This document shows positions 22,424 through 31,154 of a stretch of DNA of 64,000 bases, piece by piece. Positions within the stretch are counted from its first letter, which is position 1, and each line of letters starts with the position of its first letter. Origin of the DNA: JBCBSZ01 sp039185015 (GTDB taxonomy: Bacteria; Actinomycetota; Acidimicrobiia; Acidimicrobiales; Poriferisodalaceae); assembly GCA_039185015.1 (NCBI GenBank), contig JBCDAU010000013.1, forward strand, positions 62,001 to 126,000, in the 5' to 3' direction. Both the position numbers and the translations under genes were made by a program. The notes beneath the pieces are model-generated. The model did not search any database, was not told the origin of the DNA, and saw only the letters and a list, made by a program, of their open reading frames with translations.

Positions 22424-25400
22424 ATGAGTCGTTGGTACCGGACGATCGCGCTCACGACGGCGCTCGGACTCCTGGCGACGCTCACGATCGTCGTCAACAC
22501 CATCAGCCGCCCCGAGCCTGCGGCCGCCTTCGATGGAACGGCCGCGTTCAACGACACCGCGGTCGGTGAGGGAGCCCTGTTCGTCGTTCCCGACGGCAAC
22601 GGCGGCTGGAAGGGCGCTCTCGCCGGTGCGGACATCGGCGGCGACTTCCCGTTCGCGTACCTGTTCGCGGCGACGATCGACGCGAACGGGCAGACCACCA
22701 AAACGCTGGTCTGGCAGAACAGCGTCGAGTTCGGTGGGTTCATCGACTCGATCGCGACGAACAGCAACGGCGACTTCGTTGCGGTGACCGTCGACAACTT
22801 CGACCAGCGAACACTGCGGGGCTTCACCGCAGCCGGAGCACCGCTGTTCTCCGTCGGCCTGGCAGAGGGGTTCTACGAACTCGGTTGGATGAGCGACTCG
22901 ATGTTCTACGCCGCCCAACGGACCTTCCGTCGAGGGGACACGCCGGCGAGTGCTGAGGTTCGGACGTTCAACGCTGATGGCAGCCCGATCGCCGGCCCGT
23001 TCGCGGTCACCGCCGGTGACATCTGGCAGACAGCACCCGGGGATGAGGACTTCGTCGTCCTCGCCGGCCCGAACGAGGTCGACGGGACCCCGACCCTCAC
23101 CCGGTACAGCGCCGGGGGGACCGTCGTCGACGCTGTCACCGCTCCGGCGAACACACGGTTCGTGCACCCGCGGGGAAGGCTCGGCTGGTTCCTGCGTGCC
23201 GGAACCGGTCTGGTCGGCTCGGGCTGGCAGATGTACACGGTCGACACCGAGCTGGCCGTCAGCGAACCCATCCAGTACACGAGCCCGGACTCGACGCTGT
23301 CCTCCTACCAGTTCGCGACCGGTCCCGACGGCTCCGGGATCCTCAAAGTGCCGACACGGTCGTTCACCGAAGCGATCGTCCAGCACGTCTCCCCGAACGG
23401 TCAGCCGTTCGGGGATCCCCTCACCGTCGACGTCGAAACCGGCGATCTGTTCTTCAACTTCTGCTGCAGCTTCAACGTCGGCGGCCTCGGACAGACCCTC
23501 ACCGGGTTCACGACCGGCACCGCAGCCCGCAACGGTCGCGACCTCAACCTGTACGTCGTCGACACCAGCATCGACGCCGTCCGTGCCGTCATCGACATCG
23601 AGCAGGACTTCGACAACGAGATCCTCTTCGTCGACCCGACCCCCGCAGGGGCGTTCTACGAGAGGATCCAGTTCATCAGCGACAACTCGTCCGCTCCGGC
23701 CGACGACCCGATCGTCGATGTCGAGTGGACCTGGGAACGAACCGACATCGACGACGGAGCCGACCCGGTCGATCTCGGAGGTGGCACCGAGCAGTCACCG
23801 TTCATGCACTTCGTCCTCCCACCCGGCGAGCTCCAGGACTGGGAGGCGACCTTGAAGGTCACCACTCGGTCGGGTCTCGAAGCCGAGACGACCGAGGAGT
23901 TCTACCTCGCCGGTCCCGCCGCCAACGGTTTCGATGTCGTCGTCTTCGACGACCCCGACATCACCTACCCGGACACGCTTCGAGGTGGGGCGTACCCACC
24001 GAGCGGACACACCGACACGGTCGTGTTCGAGCATCGCTCTGTGCAGCACACCGGCGGCTCTGCCTCGACACTGGCAGTCACCCGGGTCGAGTGGTCCGAC
24101 CCGTCTGCGGTCACCGTGACGTCGGTGACCGGCAGCCCTGACGTGAGCCCGCTGGCACCCTACGAACCGATCCTGAACTGGGAGGCGAGCACGCCGACGC
24201 CGGATCGCACCGAGTCGCGTCACGAGTTCGAACCCCTCGCGGCCGGCGAGTTCGAGGTGACGTTCACCGCCGACATCATCGATCCGGTCTTCAGCCAGTT
24301 CGAACGGCAGGTCACCGCGACCCAGACGGTGTTCCTGATCGGGGCTGACGTCGCCGCGGGCGCTGATGGGTTCGACGACCCCGAGAACCCCGGAACGGTC
24401 GCAGCTGGGCTTCCCGGTGAGATCCTCATCGAGTACGCCAACGACGGATTCGGTGACGGTGAGGTCGAACTGACACTCCCCGAGATCGACGGCTACGAGC
24501 TCTCGATCCCGGAGGACCAGCAGACGTTCACGGTCGCCCCGGAAGAGACGGCGACGGTTGCGCTGACCGTGACCACGAACCGGGCCGGTCCGGTCGTCAT
24601 CCCGATCGAAGCGAAGGTGACCGACACCGCGACCGGGCAGCTGTCCGACCCGGCCGACATCGTCCTCCAGGTCAACGTGATCGCCGGGTTCGAATGGGAA
24701 GCCCCACCCCGCCTCGAACGTCCCGAGGGGCGGGAGATCCCGAACCTCCCCGACGATGACACGTTCGAGGATCAGGCCCTCGTGCAACACGCCGACTACC
24801 CGATCGACGTGACCCTCACCGACGTCGCCGACTGCAACACCGAGATCATCTGGGATGTCGTGGAGCTCGTCGACCATGACGACGACCCGACGACACCACC
24901 GATCCGCGAGGAACTCGAGATCGACCCGGAGATCGTCGACGCCGCGCTCTGCGAGTTCCGGTTCAGGTTCGCCAACGAAGGCGACTTCGAGATCGACGTC
25001 ACCATCGACGACGAACAGGTCGCGTTCGGTGGTGTCACCGTCGAAGACGTGCTCTACGTCATCATCGGCGACAGCGTCGCATCCGGCGAGGGAAACCCGG
25101 ACATCCCCCTGTCGATCCAAGGTGACGACGAGTGGGTCAACGCCGAGTGCCGCCGGTCGATCAACAGCGGTGCCGCCCAGGCCGCGTACGACCTCGAAGA
25201 GGAGTCCGACTTCTCCACGGTCACCCTCGTCCACGTCGCGTGCTCCGGGGCGACGATCCGCAACGGCGTCCTCGGGCAGCAGGCATCCACCAGCGGAGAC
25301 GACAGCTTCGTCGGCCCGCCGGTCCCCGGACAGCTCGACATCGTCGAGTTCCTCATCGGTGACCGTGACGTCGACGTCACCGTCCTGCAAGCCGGAGCGA

Positions 25401-27679
25401 ACGACCTGCTGTTCGGACCGGTCCTGCTGTTCTGCATCGAGAACGGCGAACCGCGCACCGACTGCCAGGACATGGGCTTCTCGGAGAACACCGACTGGGA
25501 GTTCAACAACGTCCAGTTCTCCGAACGCGAAGGCAACCCCGAACGTCTCTACCCCTACGAAGGGCTCCTCTGCGCCGACTACGGGGCCGGGACGACGCGG
25601 TTCAGGACCTACCCGGTCTCGGCGAACGCCAACATCAACCAGGGCCGCGAGTGGGACGTCGTCATCAACTCCGAGGAGACCGACTTCTCCGATCGTCTCC
25701 CCATCGGCAGCGAGGACCTCGGACCCGGAGCGAGCGGTGACGAGGAACACACCCCCGAGGAGATCGTCGGTGACACCACCTGCACGGAGGTCGCGTCGAC
25801 GAGCACCACGGACGGATTCGCCATCGTTCTCGACGACGACGACCGGTTCAACGGACCCGGATCCGCTCTCGAACAGAACCACTACAACCTCTACACCAGC
25901 GAGGGCACCGAGGCCGTCGACGTCAACCCACGCGACATCGACTCCGAGGACCTCACCTGGGTGAGCGCGACCCCTGACACCCTCGACGAGCGGATGGCAG
26001 TCCTCGTCAATGGTGACCCCGACGATCCGGACTCTGGTCTCGCCTACGGCTACGACCTCCTCGATGCCGAGCTCGACCGGATCGGGATCGACCCGTCGAC
26101 CGTGCTCGCTGTCGAGTACTACAACCCGCTGAGCGGACCGGTCGTCGAGACCAGCCGGGGACCGACCTCCACCTGTCAGCGGATCCCCGACATCCCACTC
26201 ATCGAAACCGGGAACGAGGCGATCGACGCGCAAGCCGCAGCGTCCGGCGTGATTCTCGGGACCGAAGCCGACTGGGCGATCACGGACATCCTGAACCCCC
26301 TCAACCGAGAGTTCCGGGCCGCGTCGGAGCGTCACGAGTGGAACTTCATCGGTGGTGTCGCGAACGCGTTCCAAGGGAACGGGTACTGCTCGGACGCGTC
26401 GACGTCGATGATCGTCACCATCGGTGACGCCCTCAACAACGGCACACCGAGCACCGGGCCGATGCATCCGAACGCCCGCGGGCATCAGGTCATCAGCGAG
26501 TTCATCCTCGGCTACGTCAACGACAACATCCTCGAGGACCCGACCGTGTTCGACGAACTCGACCCGACCGTCGCCGGTCAGATCGCCCGAGCGGCCGAAG
26601 CCGGCTCCCGGGTCGTGGAACTCATCCTCCGTACGGCCACCGACAACGGGTTCGCCGCAGCGGAGACGGCTGTCCCGTTCCAGGTCGGTGACTGGGTCGT
26701 CGTCGGTGCGGGCCGCGACGAGGTCGTGTTCAACGGTGAGGTCGTCGTCGGAGGACCCGAGCTCGTCGAGGTCGTGGCGGTGGACGCCACCTCGATCACC
26801 GTCGAACCGGCCCTCGAGTACGCGCACCGACCCGGCGAGCAGGTCGTGACCGTGCCGGACCGCACCCGCCGAGGCGTCGAGGACCCCTTCGTCGAGGCCG
26901 TGGGCGACGACGATGCCGGCTACGCCCTCGTGCAGGCCGATGGCACCGTCACCGAGTACGGACCCATCGCCGACATTGCCTCGTTGACCACCGAAGGCAA
27001 CACCGTGGTCGACGTCGACACCATCCCTGGCGGCGACATCCTCTGGGCGTTGCTGTCCGACGGCACCGTCATCACCACCAACGGCAGTGGCGTCCGCGCG
27101 ACGGTCCCCACTTCGCTCACCACCGGCGAGGCACCGGGCGCCGTGGTCGGCCATCCCGACGGCAGCTCGTACTGGGTCATCACCGACACCGGGCGGGTCA
27201 TCGCGTTCGGGAACGCACCGGCCATCACCGGCATCGACGACCTGCCGTTGAACGGACCGATCCTCGACGGCACGGCCACTGCCTCGGGCAACGGCATCCT
27301 CGTCGCGGCCTTCGACGGTGGCGTGTTCGCGCTGGGCGATGCGGTCTTCGCTGGATCGATGGGAGCCACCCCACTCAATCAACCGGTGGTCGGCATCGCC
27401 GCGGACCCCGACGGTGACGGCTACTGGCTGTGGGCCGGGGACGGTGGCGTGTTCGCCTTCGACGCCGACTTCAACGGCAGCGTTCCGGGCGTGCTCGCTC
27501 CCGGCGTGTCCCTGAACGCACCGGTCATCGGTGGGGTCCCCTGGGGCAACGGCTACGCCATGGTCGCCAGCGACGGCGGCGTGTTCGTGTTCTCGAACCG
27601 GTCCTTCCTCGGCAGCCTCGGAGGCAGCCAGGTGACCTCGCCGATCGTCGGCCTCGCGCCACTCGGAGGAAGCGGCTGA
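22424..27679 (+). CDS. Giant secreted SGNH/GDSL hydrolase with C-terminal propeller-like repeats
   Basis: A 1751-aa exported protein (signal peptide MSRWYRTIALTTALGLLATL onward). Residues ~37-430 are beta-rich. Immunoglobulin-like/CARDB-like segments follow to ~860 (e.g. GEILIEYANDGFGDGEVELT). An SGNH esterase-type domain begins at ~876: GDSVASGEGN with nucleophile Ser884, then CSGATIRNG, GANDLLFG, and His1348 in MHPNARGH. The Asp normally three residues before that His is Gly1345, as in dyad-type actinobacterial esterases. Residues ~1495-1751 carry the same repeats as the 624-aa protein (YWLWAGDGGVFAFDADFNG, NGYAMVASDGGVFVF). Likely acts on surface polymers or lipids; substrate unknown. Confidence 0.82.
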   Translation: MSRWYRTIALTTALGLLATLTIVVNTISRPEPAAAFDGTAAFNDTAVGEGALFVVPDGNGGWKGALAGADIGGDFPFAYLFAATIDANGQTTKTLVWQNSVEFGGFIDSIATNSNGDFVAVTVDNFDQRTLRGFTAAGAPLFSVGLAEGFYELGWMSDSMFYAAQRTFRRGDTPASAEVRTFNADGSPIAGPFAVTAGDIWQTAPGDEDFVVLAGPNEVDGTPTLTRYSAGGTVVDAVTAPANTRFVHPRGRLGWFLRAGTGLVGSGWQMYTVDTELAVSEPIQYTSPDSTLSSYQFATGPDGSGILKVPTRSFTEAIVQHVSPNGQPFGDPLTVDVETGDLFFNFCCSFNVGGLGQTLTGFTTGTAARNGRDLNLYVVDTSIDAVRAVIDIEQDFDNEILFVDPTPAGAFYERIQFISDNSSAPADDPIVDVEWTWERTDIDDGADPVDLGGGTEQSPFMHFVLPPGELQDWEATLKVTTRSGLEAETTEEFYLAGPAANGFDVVVFDDPDITYPDTLRGGAYPPSGHTDTVVFEHRSVQHTGGSASTLAVTRVEWSDPSAVTVTSVTGSPDVSPLAPYEPILNWEASTPTPDRTESRHEFEPLAAGEFEVTFTADIIDPVFSQFERQVTATQTVFLIGADVAAGADGFDDPENPGTVAAGLPGEILIEYANDGFGDGEVELTLPEIDGYELSIPEDQQTFTVAPEETATVALTVTTNRAGPVVIPIEAKVTDTATGQLSDPADIVLQVNVIAGFEWEAPPRLERPEGREIPNLPDDDTFEDQALVQHADYPIDVTLTDVADCNTEIIWDVVELVDHDDDPTTPPIREELEIDPEIVDAALCEFRFRFANEGDFEIDVTIDDEQVAFGGVTVEDVLYVIIGDSVASGEGNPDIPLSIQGDDEWVNAECRRSINSGAAQAAYDLEEESDFSTVTLVHVACSGATIRNGVLGQQASTSGDDSFVGPPVPGQLDIVEFLIGDRDVDVTVLQAGANDLLFGPVLLFCIENGEPRTDCQDMGFSENTDWEFNNVQFSEREGNPERLYPYEGLLCADYGAGTTRFRTYPVSANANINQGREWDVVINSEETDFSDRLPIGSEDLGPGASGDEEHTPEEIVGDTTCTEVASTSTTDGFAIVLDDDDRFNGPGSALEQNHYNLYTSEGTEAVDVNPRDIDSEDLTWVSATPDTLDERMAVLVNGDPDDPDSGLAYGYDLLDAELDRIGIDPSTVLAVEYYNPLSGPVVETSRGPTSTCQRIPDIPLIETGNEAIDAQAAASGVILGTEADWAITDILNPLNREFRAASERHEWNFIGGVANAFQGNGYCSDASTSMIVTIGDALNNGTPSTGPMHPNARGHQVISEFILGYVNDNILEDPTVFDELDPTVAGQIARAAEAGSRVVELILRTATDNGFAAAETAVPFQVGDWVVVGAGRDEVVFNGEVVVGGPELVEVVAVDATSITVEPALEYAHRPGEQVVTVPDRTRRGVEDPFVEAVGDDDAGYALVQADGTVTEYGPIADIASLTTEGNTVVDVDTIPGGDILWALLSDGTVITTNGSGVRATVPTSLTTGEAPGAVVGHPDGSSYWVITDTGRVIAFGNAPAITGIDDLPLNGPILDGTATASGNGILVAAFDGGVFALGDAVFAGSMGATPLNQPVVGIAADPDGDGYWLWAGDGGVFAFDADFNGSVPGVLAPGVSLNAPVIGGVPWGNGYAMVASDGGVFVFSNRSFLGSLGGSQVTSPIVGLAPLGGSG

Positions 27680-27687
27680 CCGAACGC

Positions 27688-27741
27688 TCAGTACGCCTCG
27701 AACCGGACCCCGAGCCGGGCGACGTCGTCTGCGTCGGTCGT
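27688..27741 (-). pseudogene. Remnant of a vapC C-terminus
   Basis: The reverse strand reads TTDADDVARLGVRFEAY followed by a stop, against TADADDFARLGARFEAY near the end of the VapC at 15009. About 43 of 52 bases match by my count. Nothing upstream resembles the rest of a PIN domain, so this is a truncated leftover. It begins 9 bases after the stop of the giant repeat protein, in convergent orientation. Confidence 0.75.
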
Positions 27742-27756
27742 GGAGCCAGCGGCTCC
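27742..27756. other. Short hairpin next to the vapC remnant
   Basis: GGAGCC-AGC-GGCTCC is a perfect 6-bp inverted repeat directly abutting the truncated end of the vapC remnant. It is followed by TAGGCT (27757-27762), a possible -10 box for the downstream hydrolase gene. It could be a weak terminator for the giant gene or mark a recombination end point. Confidence 0.4.
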
Positions 27757-27789
27757 TAGGCTGCGGCTCCGACGAGGGAGGGGTCACGG

Positions 27790-28941
27790 ATGGACGTGCA
27801 GGGAACGGTCGAGAGCGGGTTCGAGAAGGTGGCCGACGCCTTCCGGGCCAACTTCACCGAGCAGGGCGACGTCGGGGCAGCGTTCGCGCTGCACGTCGAC
27901 GGTGAGCTCGTGGTCGACCTCCGGGGCGGCGTCGCCGATCGTTCCACCGCTGCGCCCTACACCGACCGCACGCTCCAGCTCGTGTACTCCACGACCAAGG
28001 GCATCGCCGCGATCTGCATCGGGATGCTCGTCGACCGTGGCCTCATCGACCTCGGCGCACCCGTGGCGCAGTACTGGCCCGAGTTCGGAGCGGAGGGCAA
28101 GGAGGCGATCACCGTCGCGCAGATGATGAGCCACCAGGCCGGTATCCCCGCCGTCGACGTGAAGCTCACCCTCGACGAGGTGCTGGCCGTCGACCCGATG
28201 GTCGAGGCGCTCGCCGCCCAGGCACCGCTGTGGGAGCCGGGCACCAAGCACGGCTACCACGCCATCACGTACGGCTGGCTGGTCGGCGAGCTGGTTCGCC
28301 GGATCGACGGTCGCCGCATCAACCAGTTCCTGCAGGAGGAGATCTGCGGTCCGCTCGGCGTCGAGTTCTGGATCGGCCTGCCCGAGTCGGAGGACGAGCG
28401 GGTCGCCCCCTTGCTCACCGCTGCCCCGCCGACCGACCCCGAGGAGCTGCAGCTCATGTTCGCCGTCGCCGGGCCGGGCACGCTCGGAGCCCGGGCGCTG
28501 TTCCTCGACGGGCTCTTCGCTCCGGGCACGGGCGCCGGCTTCAACTCGACCGACGTGCACCGCACGGAGATGCCCGCTGCCAACGGCATCACGACCGCTC
28601 ACTCGCTGTCGAGGATCTACGCCGCCACCGTCGCCGAGGTCGATGGTGTCCGTCTGCTCAGCCCCGAGACCGTCGACGCCATGCGCGCCGAGCAGGTGAA
28701 CGCCCCCGATGCCTGCCTCGTCGCCACGACGCGCTTCGGAGCCGGCTTCATGCTCCACGGCGAGCTGCCCCCGCTGCTGGGTGACGGTTCCTTCGGACAC
28801 GCCGGCGCCGGTGGCTCGCTCGGCTACGCCGACCCGGAGACCGGGGTGGGCTACGGCTACGTGATGAACCAGATGGGCGGCGGCATCGCCGGCGATCCGC
28901 GCACGATCACCCTCAACGACGCGGTCAGGGCCTGCCTCTAG
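27790..28941 (+). CDS. Beta-lactamase-fold serine hydrolase (EstB-like)
   Basis: A 383-aa cytoplasmic-looking protein of the class C beta-lactamase/esterase family. The SxxK motif is STTK (LVYSTTKGIAAICIGML), the YxN-like motif is YHA (GTKHGYHAITYGWLVGELV), and the C-terminal GHAGAGGSLGYAD replaces the KTG box. Such enzymes usually act as carboxylesterases or transesterases. The ATG at 27790 follows GAGGGAGGGG. No signal peptide. It appears to be a single-gene unit with a TAGGCT box upstream. Confidence 0.85.
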   Translation: MDVQGTVESGFEKVADAFRANFTEQGDVGAAFALHVDGELVVDLRGGVADRSTAAPYTDRTLQLVYSTTKGIAAICIGMLVDRGLIDLGAPVAQYWPEFGAEGKEAITVAQMMSHQAGIPAVDVKLTLDEVLAVDPMVEALAAQAPLWEPGTKHGYHAITYGWLVGELVRRIDGRRINQFLQEEICGPLGVEFWIGLPESEDERVAPLLTAAPPTDPEELQLMFAVAGPGTLGARALFLDGLFAPGTGAGFNSTDVHRTEMPAANGITTAHSLSRIYAATVAEVDGVRLLSPETVDAMRAEQVNAPDACLVATTRFGAGFMLHGELPPLLGDGSFGHAGAGGSLGYADPETGVGYGYVMNQMGGGIAGDPRTITLNDAVRACL

Positions 28942-28969
28942 CCATCTCGACGGGGCGACGACCAGGCGC

Positions 28970-29419
28970 TCAGTCGGCCAACACGGGAGCGGGCTGGATG
29001 CTGCGGCGCAGGGCGAGGGTGAGGAACAGCACGCCCATCTCGATGCCGATGAGAGCCCACGTGATGCCGGACGGCGTCCCGACGTCGGCGATGGACACGA
29101 GGCGGCCGACGCCGCCGAGGAAGATCGCACCGGCGACGAACAGCAGCGCCTGCACGCGCTCCTCGATCCTCGGCACGCACCACAGGGCGAGCAGCGCGAT
29201 CCCGAGGTAGACGCCTCCGAGGTACCGGTAGGTGTTGTCGAACGCGACGTCCACGTCGGCGGCGTCGACGAACCGGCGAGCGCCGAGAGCGAGCGTGATG
29301 CTCGAGGTCGTGGTGGGGATCAACGCCAGCAGGAGGATCACCGCTTGCCACACCCGACGATGAGGCAGGTGCGGACGGGTGGCGAGGGTCGGTGAATGTG
29401 GACGATCGGTCACGTTCAT
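28970..29419 (-). CDS. DUF4345-type membrane protein
   Basis: A 149-aa protein with four membrane segments (VWQAVILLLALIPTTTSSIT, YLGGVYLGIALLALWCVP, ALLFVAGAIFLGGVGRLV, ALIGIEMGVLFLTLALRR) and the conserved NTYRYLGGVYLGIAL pattern of DUF4345 proteins of unknown function. The ATG at 29419 is chosen because longer versions run through the shared operator and into the divergent TetR gene. Probably the main target of that TetR repressor. Confidence 0.78.
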   Translation of the reverse strand: MNVTDRPHSPTLATRPHLPHRRVWQAVILLLALIPTTTSSITLALGARRFVDAADVDVAFDNTYRYLGGVYLGIALLALWCVPRIEERVQALLFVAGAIFLGGVGRLVSIADVGTPSGITWALIGIEMGVLFLTLALRRSIQPAPVLAD

Positions 29420-29429
29420 CTGGTGAAGA

Positions 29430-29443
29430 TACGACCGATCGTT
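29430..29443. promoter_or_regulatory. Candidate TetR operator between DUF4345 and tetR genes
   Basis: T-ACGA-CCGA-TCGT-T is an inverted repeat in the 58-base divergent gap, the usual place for a TetR-family site controlling both genes. A TACGCT box (29464-29469) for the regulator lies 8 bases before its GTG. Confidence 0.5.
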
Positions 29444-29477
29444 CATGTTCCACAACCCGTTGGTACGCTCTGCCGCC

Positions 29478-30125
29478 GTGGCACTCGACACACCCGGCGT
29501 CGTCCGGGCGCCCCAGCAGGACCGGAGTCGGCGCGCCGTCCGGCGTCTGCTCGGCGCAGCCGAGGAGGCCTTCGCCGAGCTCGGCTACGACCGGGCCAGC
29601 GTGCGAGACATCGCCGCACGAGCCGGGGTCTCCAAGGGCAGCCTCTACCAGTTCTTCCGGAACAAGCAGGCGCTCCTCGACGCCGTCGTCGCCGACCTGA
29701 TCGACGAGGTCGATCGCACCTTCGACGATCTCGCCGCCGTCGAGCTCGACCCGGAGCGGACCGGTCGGACGGCGCTCGAGTCGATGGTGGACCACGTCGT
29801 GGGCCGGATCCTCGAGCTCGCCACACGTCGCCCGGCGTTCCGGACGATGTTCTCGGGGTTGGCCGCCGCGGGCCCCCTCGCCGATGCCGGTGTCCGCCTC
29901 CGAGACCGCCACCGGTGGCACATCGAGGGATTGCTGTCGACGGCTGACCCAGCACCACCGGTCGGCTACGAGCAGGTGAGCACCGTGTGCACCGAGATGG
30001 TCCGGGGACTCCTCCCCCGCATCGTCGACGCGCACGGCACGGTCGACGATCAGCTCGCCCCCGAGCTCTCCTTCGCCGTCACCTCCTACCTCGCGTCGGT
30101 CAAGGCGCGCACCGAGGCCGGCTGA
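29478..30125 (+). CDS. TetR-family transcriptional regulator
   Basis: A 215-aa repressor with an N-terminal helix-turn-helix (RRAVRRLLGAAEEAFAELGY, then VRDIAARAGVSKGSLYQFFR) and a helical ligand-binding domain. The GTG at 29478 is favoured because a TACGCT -10 box ends 8 bases upstream, giving a leaderless transcript; an ATG 11 codons upstream would fall before that start site. Divergent from the DUF4345 gene, which it probably represses. Ligand unknown. Confidence 0.88.
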   Translation: MALDTPGVVRAPQQDRSRRAVRRLLGAAEEAFAELGYDRASVRDIAARAGVSKGSLYQFFRNKQALLDAVVADLIDEVDRTFDDLAAVELDPERTGRTALESMVDHVVGRILELATRRPAFRTMFSGLAAAGPLADAGVRLRDRHRWHIEGLLSTADPAPPVGYEQVSTVCTEMVRGLLPRIVDAHGTVDDQLAPELSFAVTSYLASVKARTEAG

Positions 30126-30128
30126 GCC

Positions 30129-31154
30129 TCAGCCCAGCAGGAAGCCCTCGGCGAGCTCGTCGTCGGGATCGAGGACGAAGACGTGCTCGCCGGTGCGGTG
30201 GGCCGTGCCGGTGACGACCGGGATCCACGCCCGCCGACCGCCGAGGTCGATCTGCTCGGTCACCCGGCCCTCGAAGCGGCTGCCGATGATCGAGTCGTGG
30301 ACGAGGATCGGCCCGCCCGGCGCCACCACACCGTCGTCGGCGAGCACGGCGAGCCGAGAACAGGTGCCCGAACCGCACGGTGACCGGTCGACCTCGCCAT
30401 CGGCGAAGACGGTGACGTTCCGCTGGTGGCGGTTGCCGTCGGCGTCGACGCCGAGATCGTCGTAGAGGATCGTCCCGTAGATCCCGCTCAGCCGGTCGTC
30501 GGTCGGGTGCCGGGCGACCTCGCGATCGTTGAGCGCCCACTTGATCTCCCGGCCGATGGCGACGAGGTCGTCGATCCGGTCGGGCTCGACGGCGAGTCCG
30601 ACCGATCCCGCCTCGACGTGGGCGTAGATCGCTCCCCCATCGGCCACGTCGACGATCACCGACCCCAGCGAGGTCTCGACCTCGACGCCTCGGGCGAGGA
30701 CCGACGAGGCGACGTTCACGAAGTCGACCGACCGCACCCGCTCGCCGTCGTGATGCACCCGGGCCACCACCCGGCCTGACGGCACGTCGATCCGCAGCTC
30801 GGTGATGCCGGACGGGTCGGCGGCGACGACCCCCTCCTCGATCGCCCAGACGCCGATGGCGATCGTGCCGTGACCACAGGCCGTCGAGAAGCCGTCCTTG
30901 TGCCAGAAGAGCACACCGAGATGGGCATCGTCGTCGTCGGGCGGCACGAGGAACCCGCCGTACATGTCGACGTGCCCGCGGGGCTCGTGGCAGAGGAACC
31001 GTCGCAGGCGATCGGCGTCGGTGTCGCCGACCGCCCGCACCCGACGATCCGCCACCGAGGATCCCGGCAGCTCGATCGGCGGTTCGGCGACGAGGCGGAA
31101 CGGCTCGCCGGCGGTGTGGAGGTCGACGGTCCGAACGTGCGGAGCAGCGGGCAC
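30129..31154 (-). CDS. Proline racemase family enzyme (probable hydroxyproline 2-epimerase or racemase)
   Basis: A 341-aa cofactor-independent isomerase. Both catalytic cysteines are present: Cys93 in STACGHGTIAIG and Cys260 in RSPCGSGTCSRLAVL. Two Cys residues indicate racemisation or epimerisation; trans-3-hydroxyproline dehydratases have Thr at the second position. The N-terminal VRTVDLHTAGEPFR is typical of the family. The GTG at 31154 shares one base with the stop of the upstream membrane gene (TAGTG), so it is translated with it. No proline catabolic neighbours are present, so the substrate is not settled. Confidence 0.85.
   Translation of the reverse strand: MPAAPHVRTVDLHTAGEPFRLVAEPPIELPGSSVADRRVRAVGDTDADRLRRFLCHEPRGHVDMYGGFLVPPDDDDAHLGVLFWHKDGFSTACGHGTIAIGVWAIEEGVVAADPSGITELRIDVPSGRVVARVHHDGERVRSVDFVNVASSVLARGVEVETSLGSVIVDVADGGAIYAHVEAGSVGLAVEPDRIDDLVAIGREIKWALNDREVARHPTDDRLSGIYGTILYDDLGVDADGNRHQRNVTVFADGEVDRSPCGSGTCSRLAVLADDGVVAPGGPILVHDSIIGSRFEGRVTEQIDLGGRRAWIPVVTGTAHRTGEHVFVLDPDDELAEGFLLG

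Noticed and set aside
23795..27787. A 1330-aa open frame antisense to the giant repeat protein
   Set aside because: High-GC shadow with the Asp/Val/Gly/Arg bias of an opposite-strand reading; no domain is recognisable and the sense strand has clear domains.
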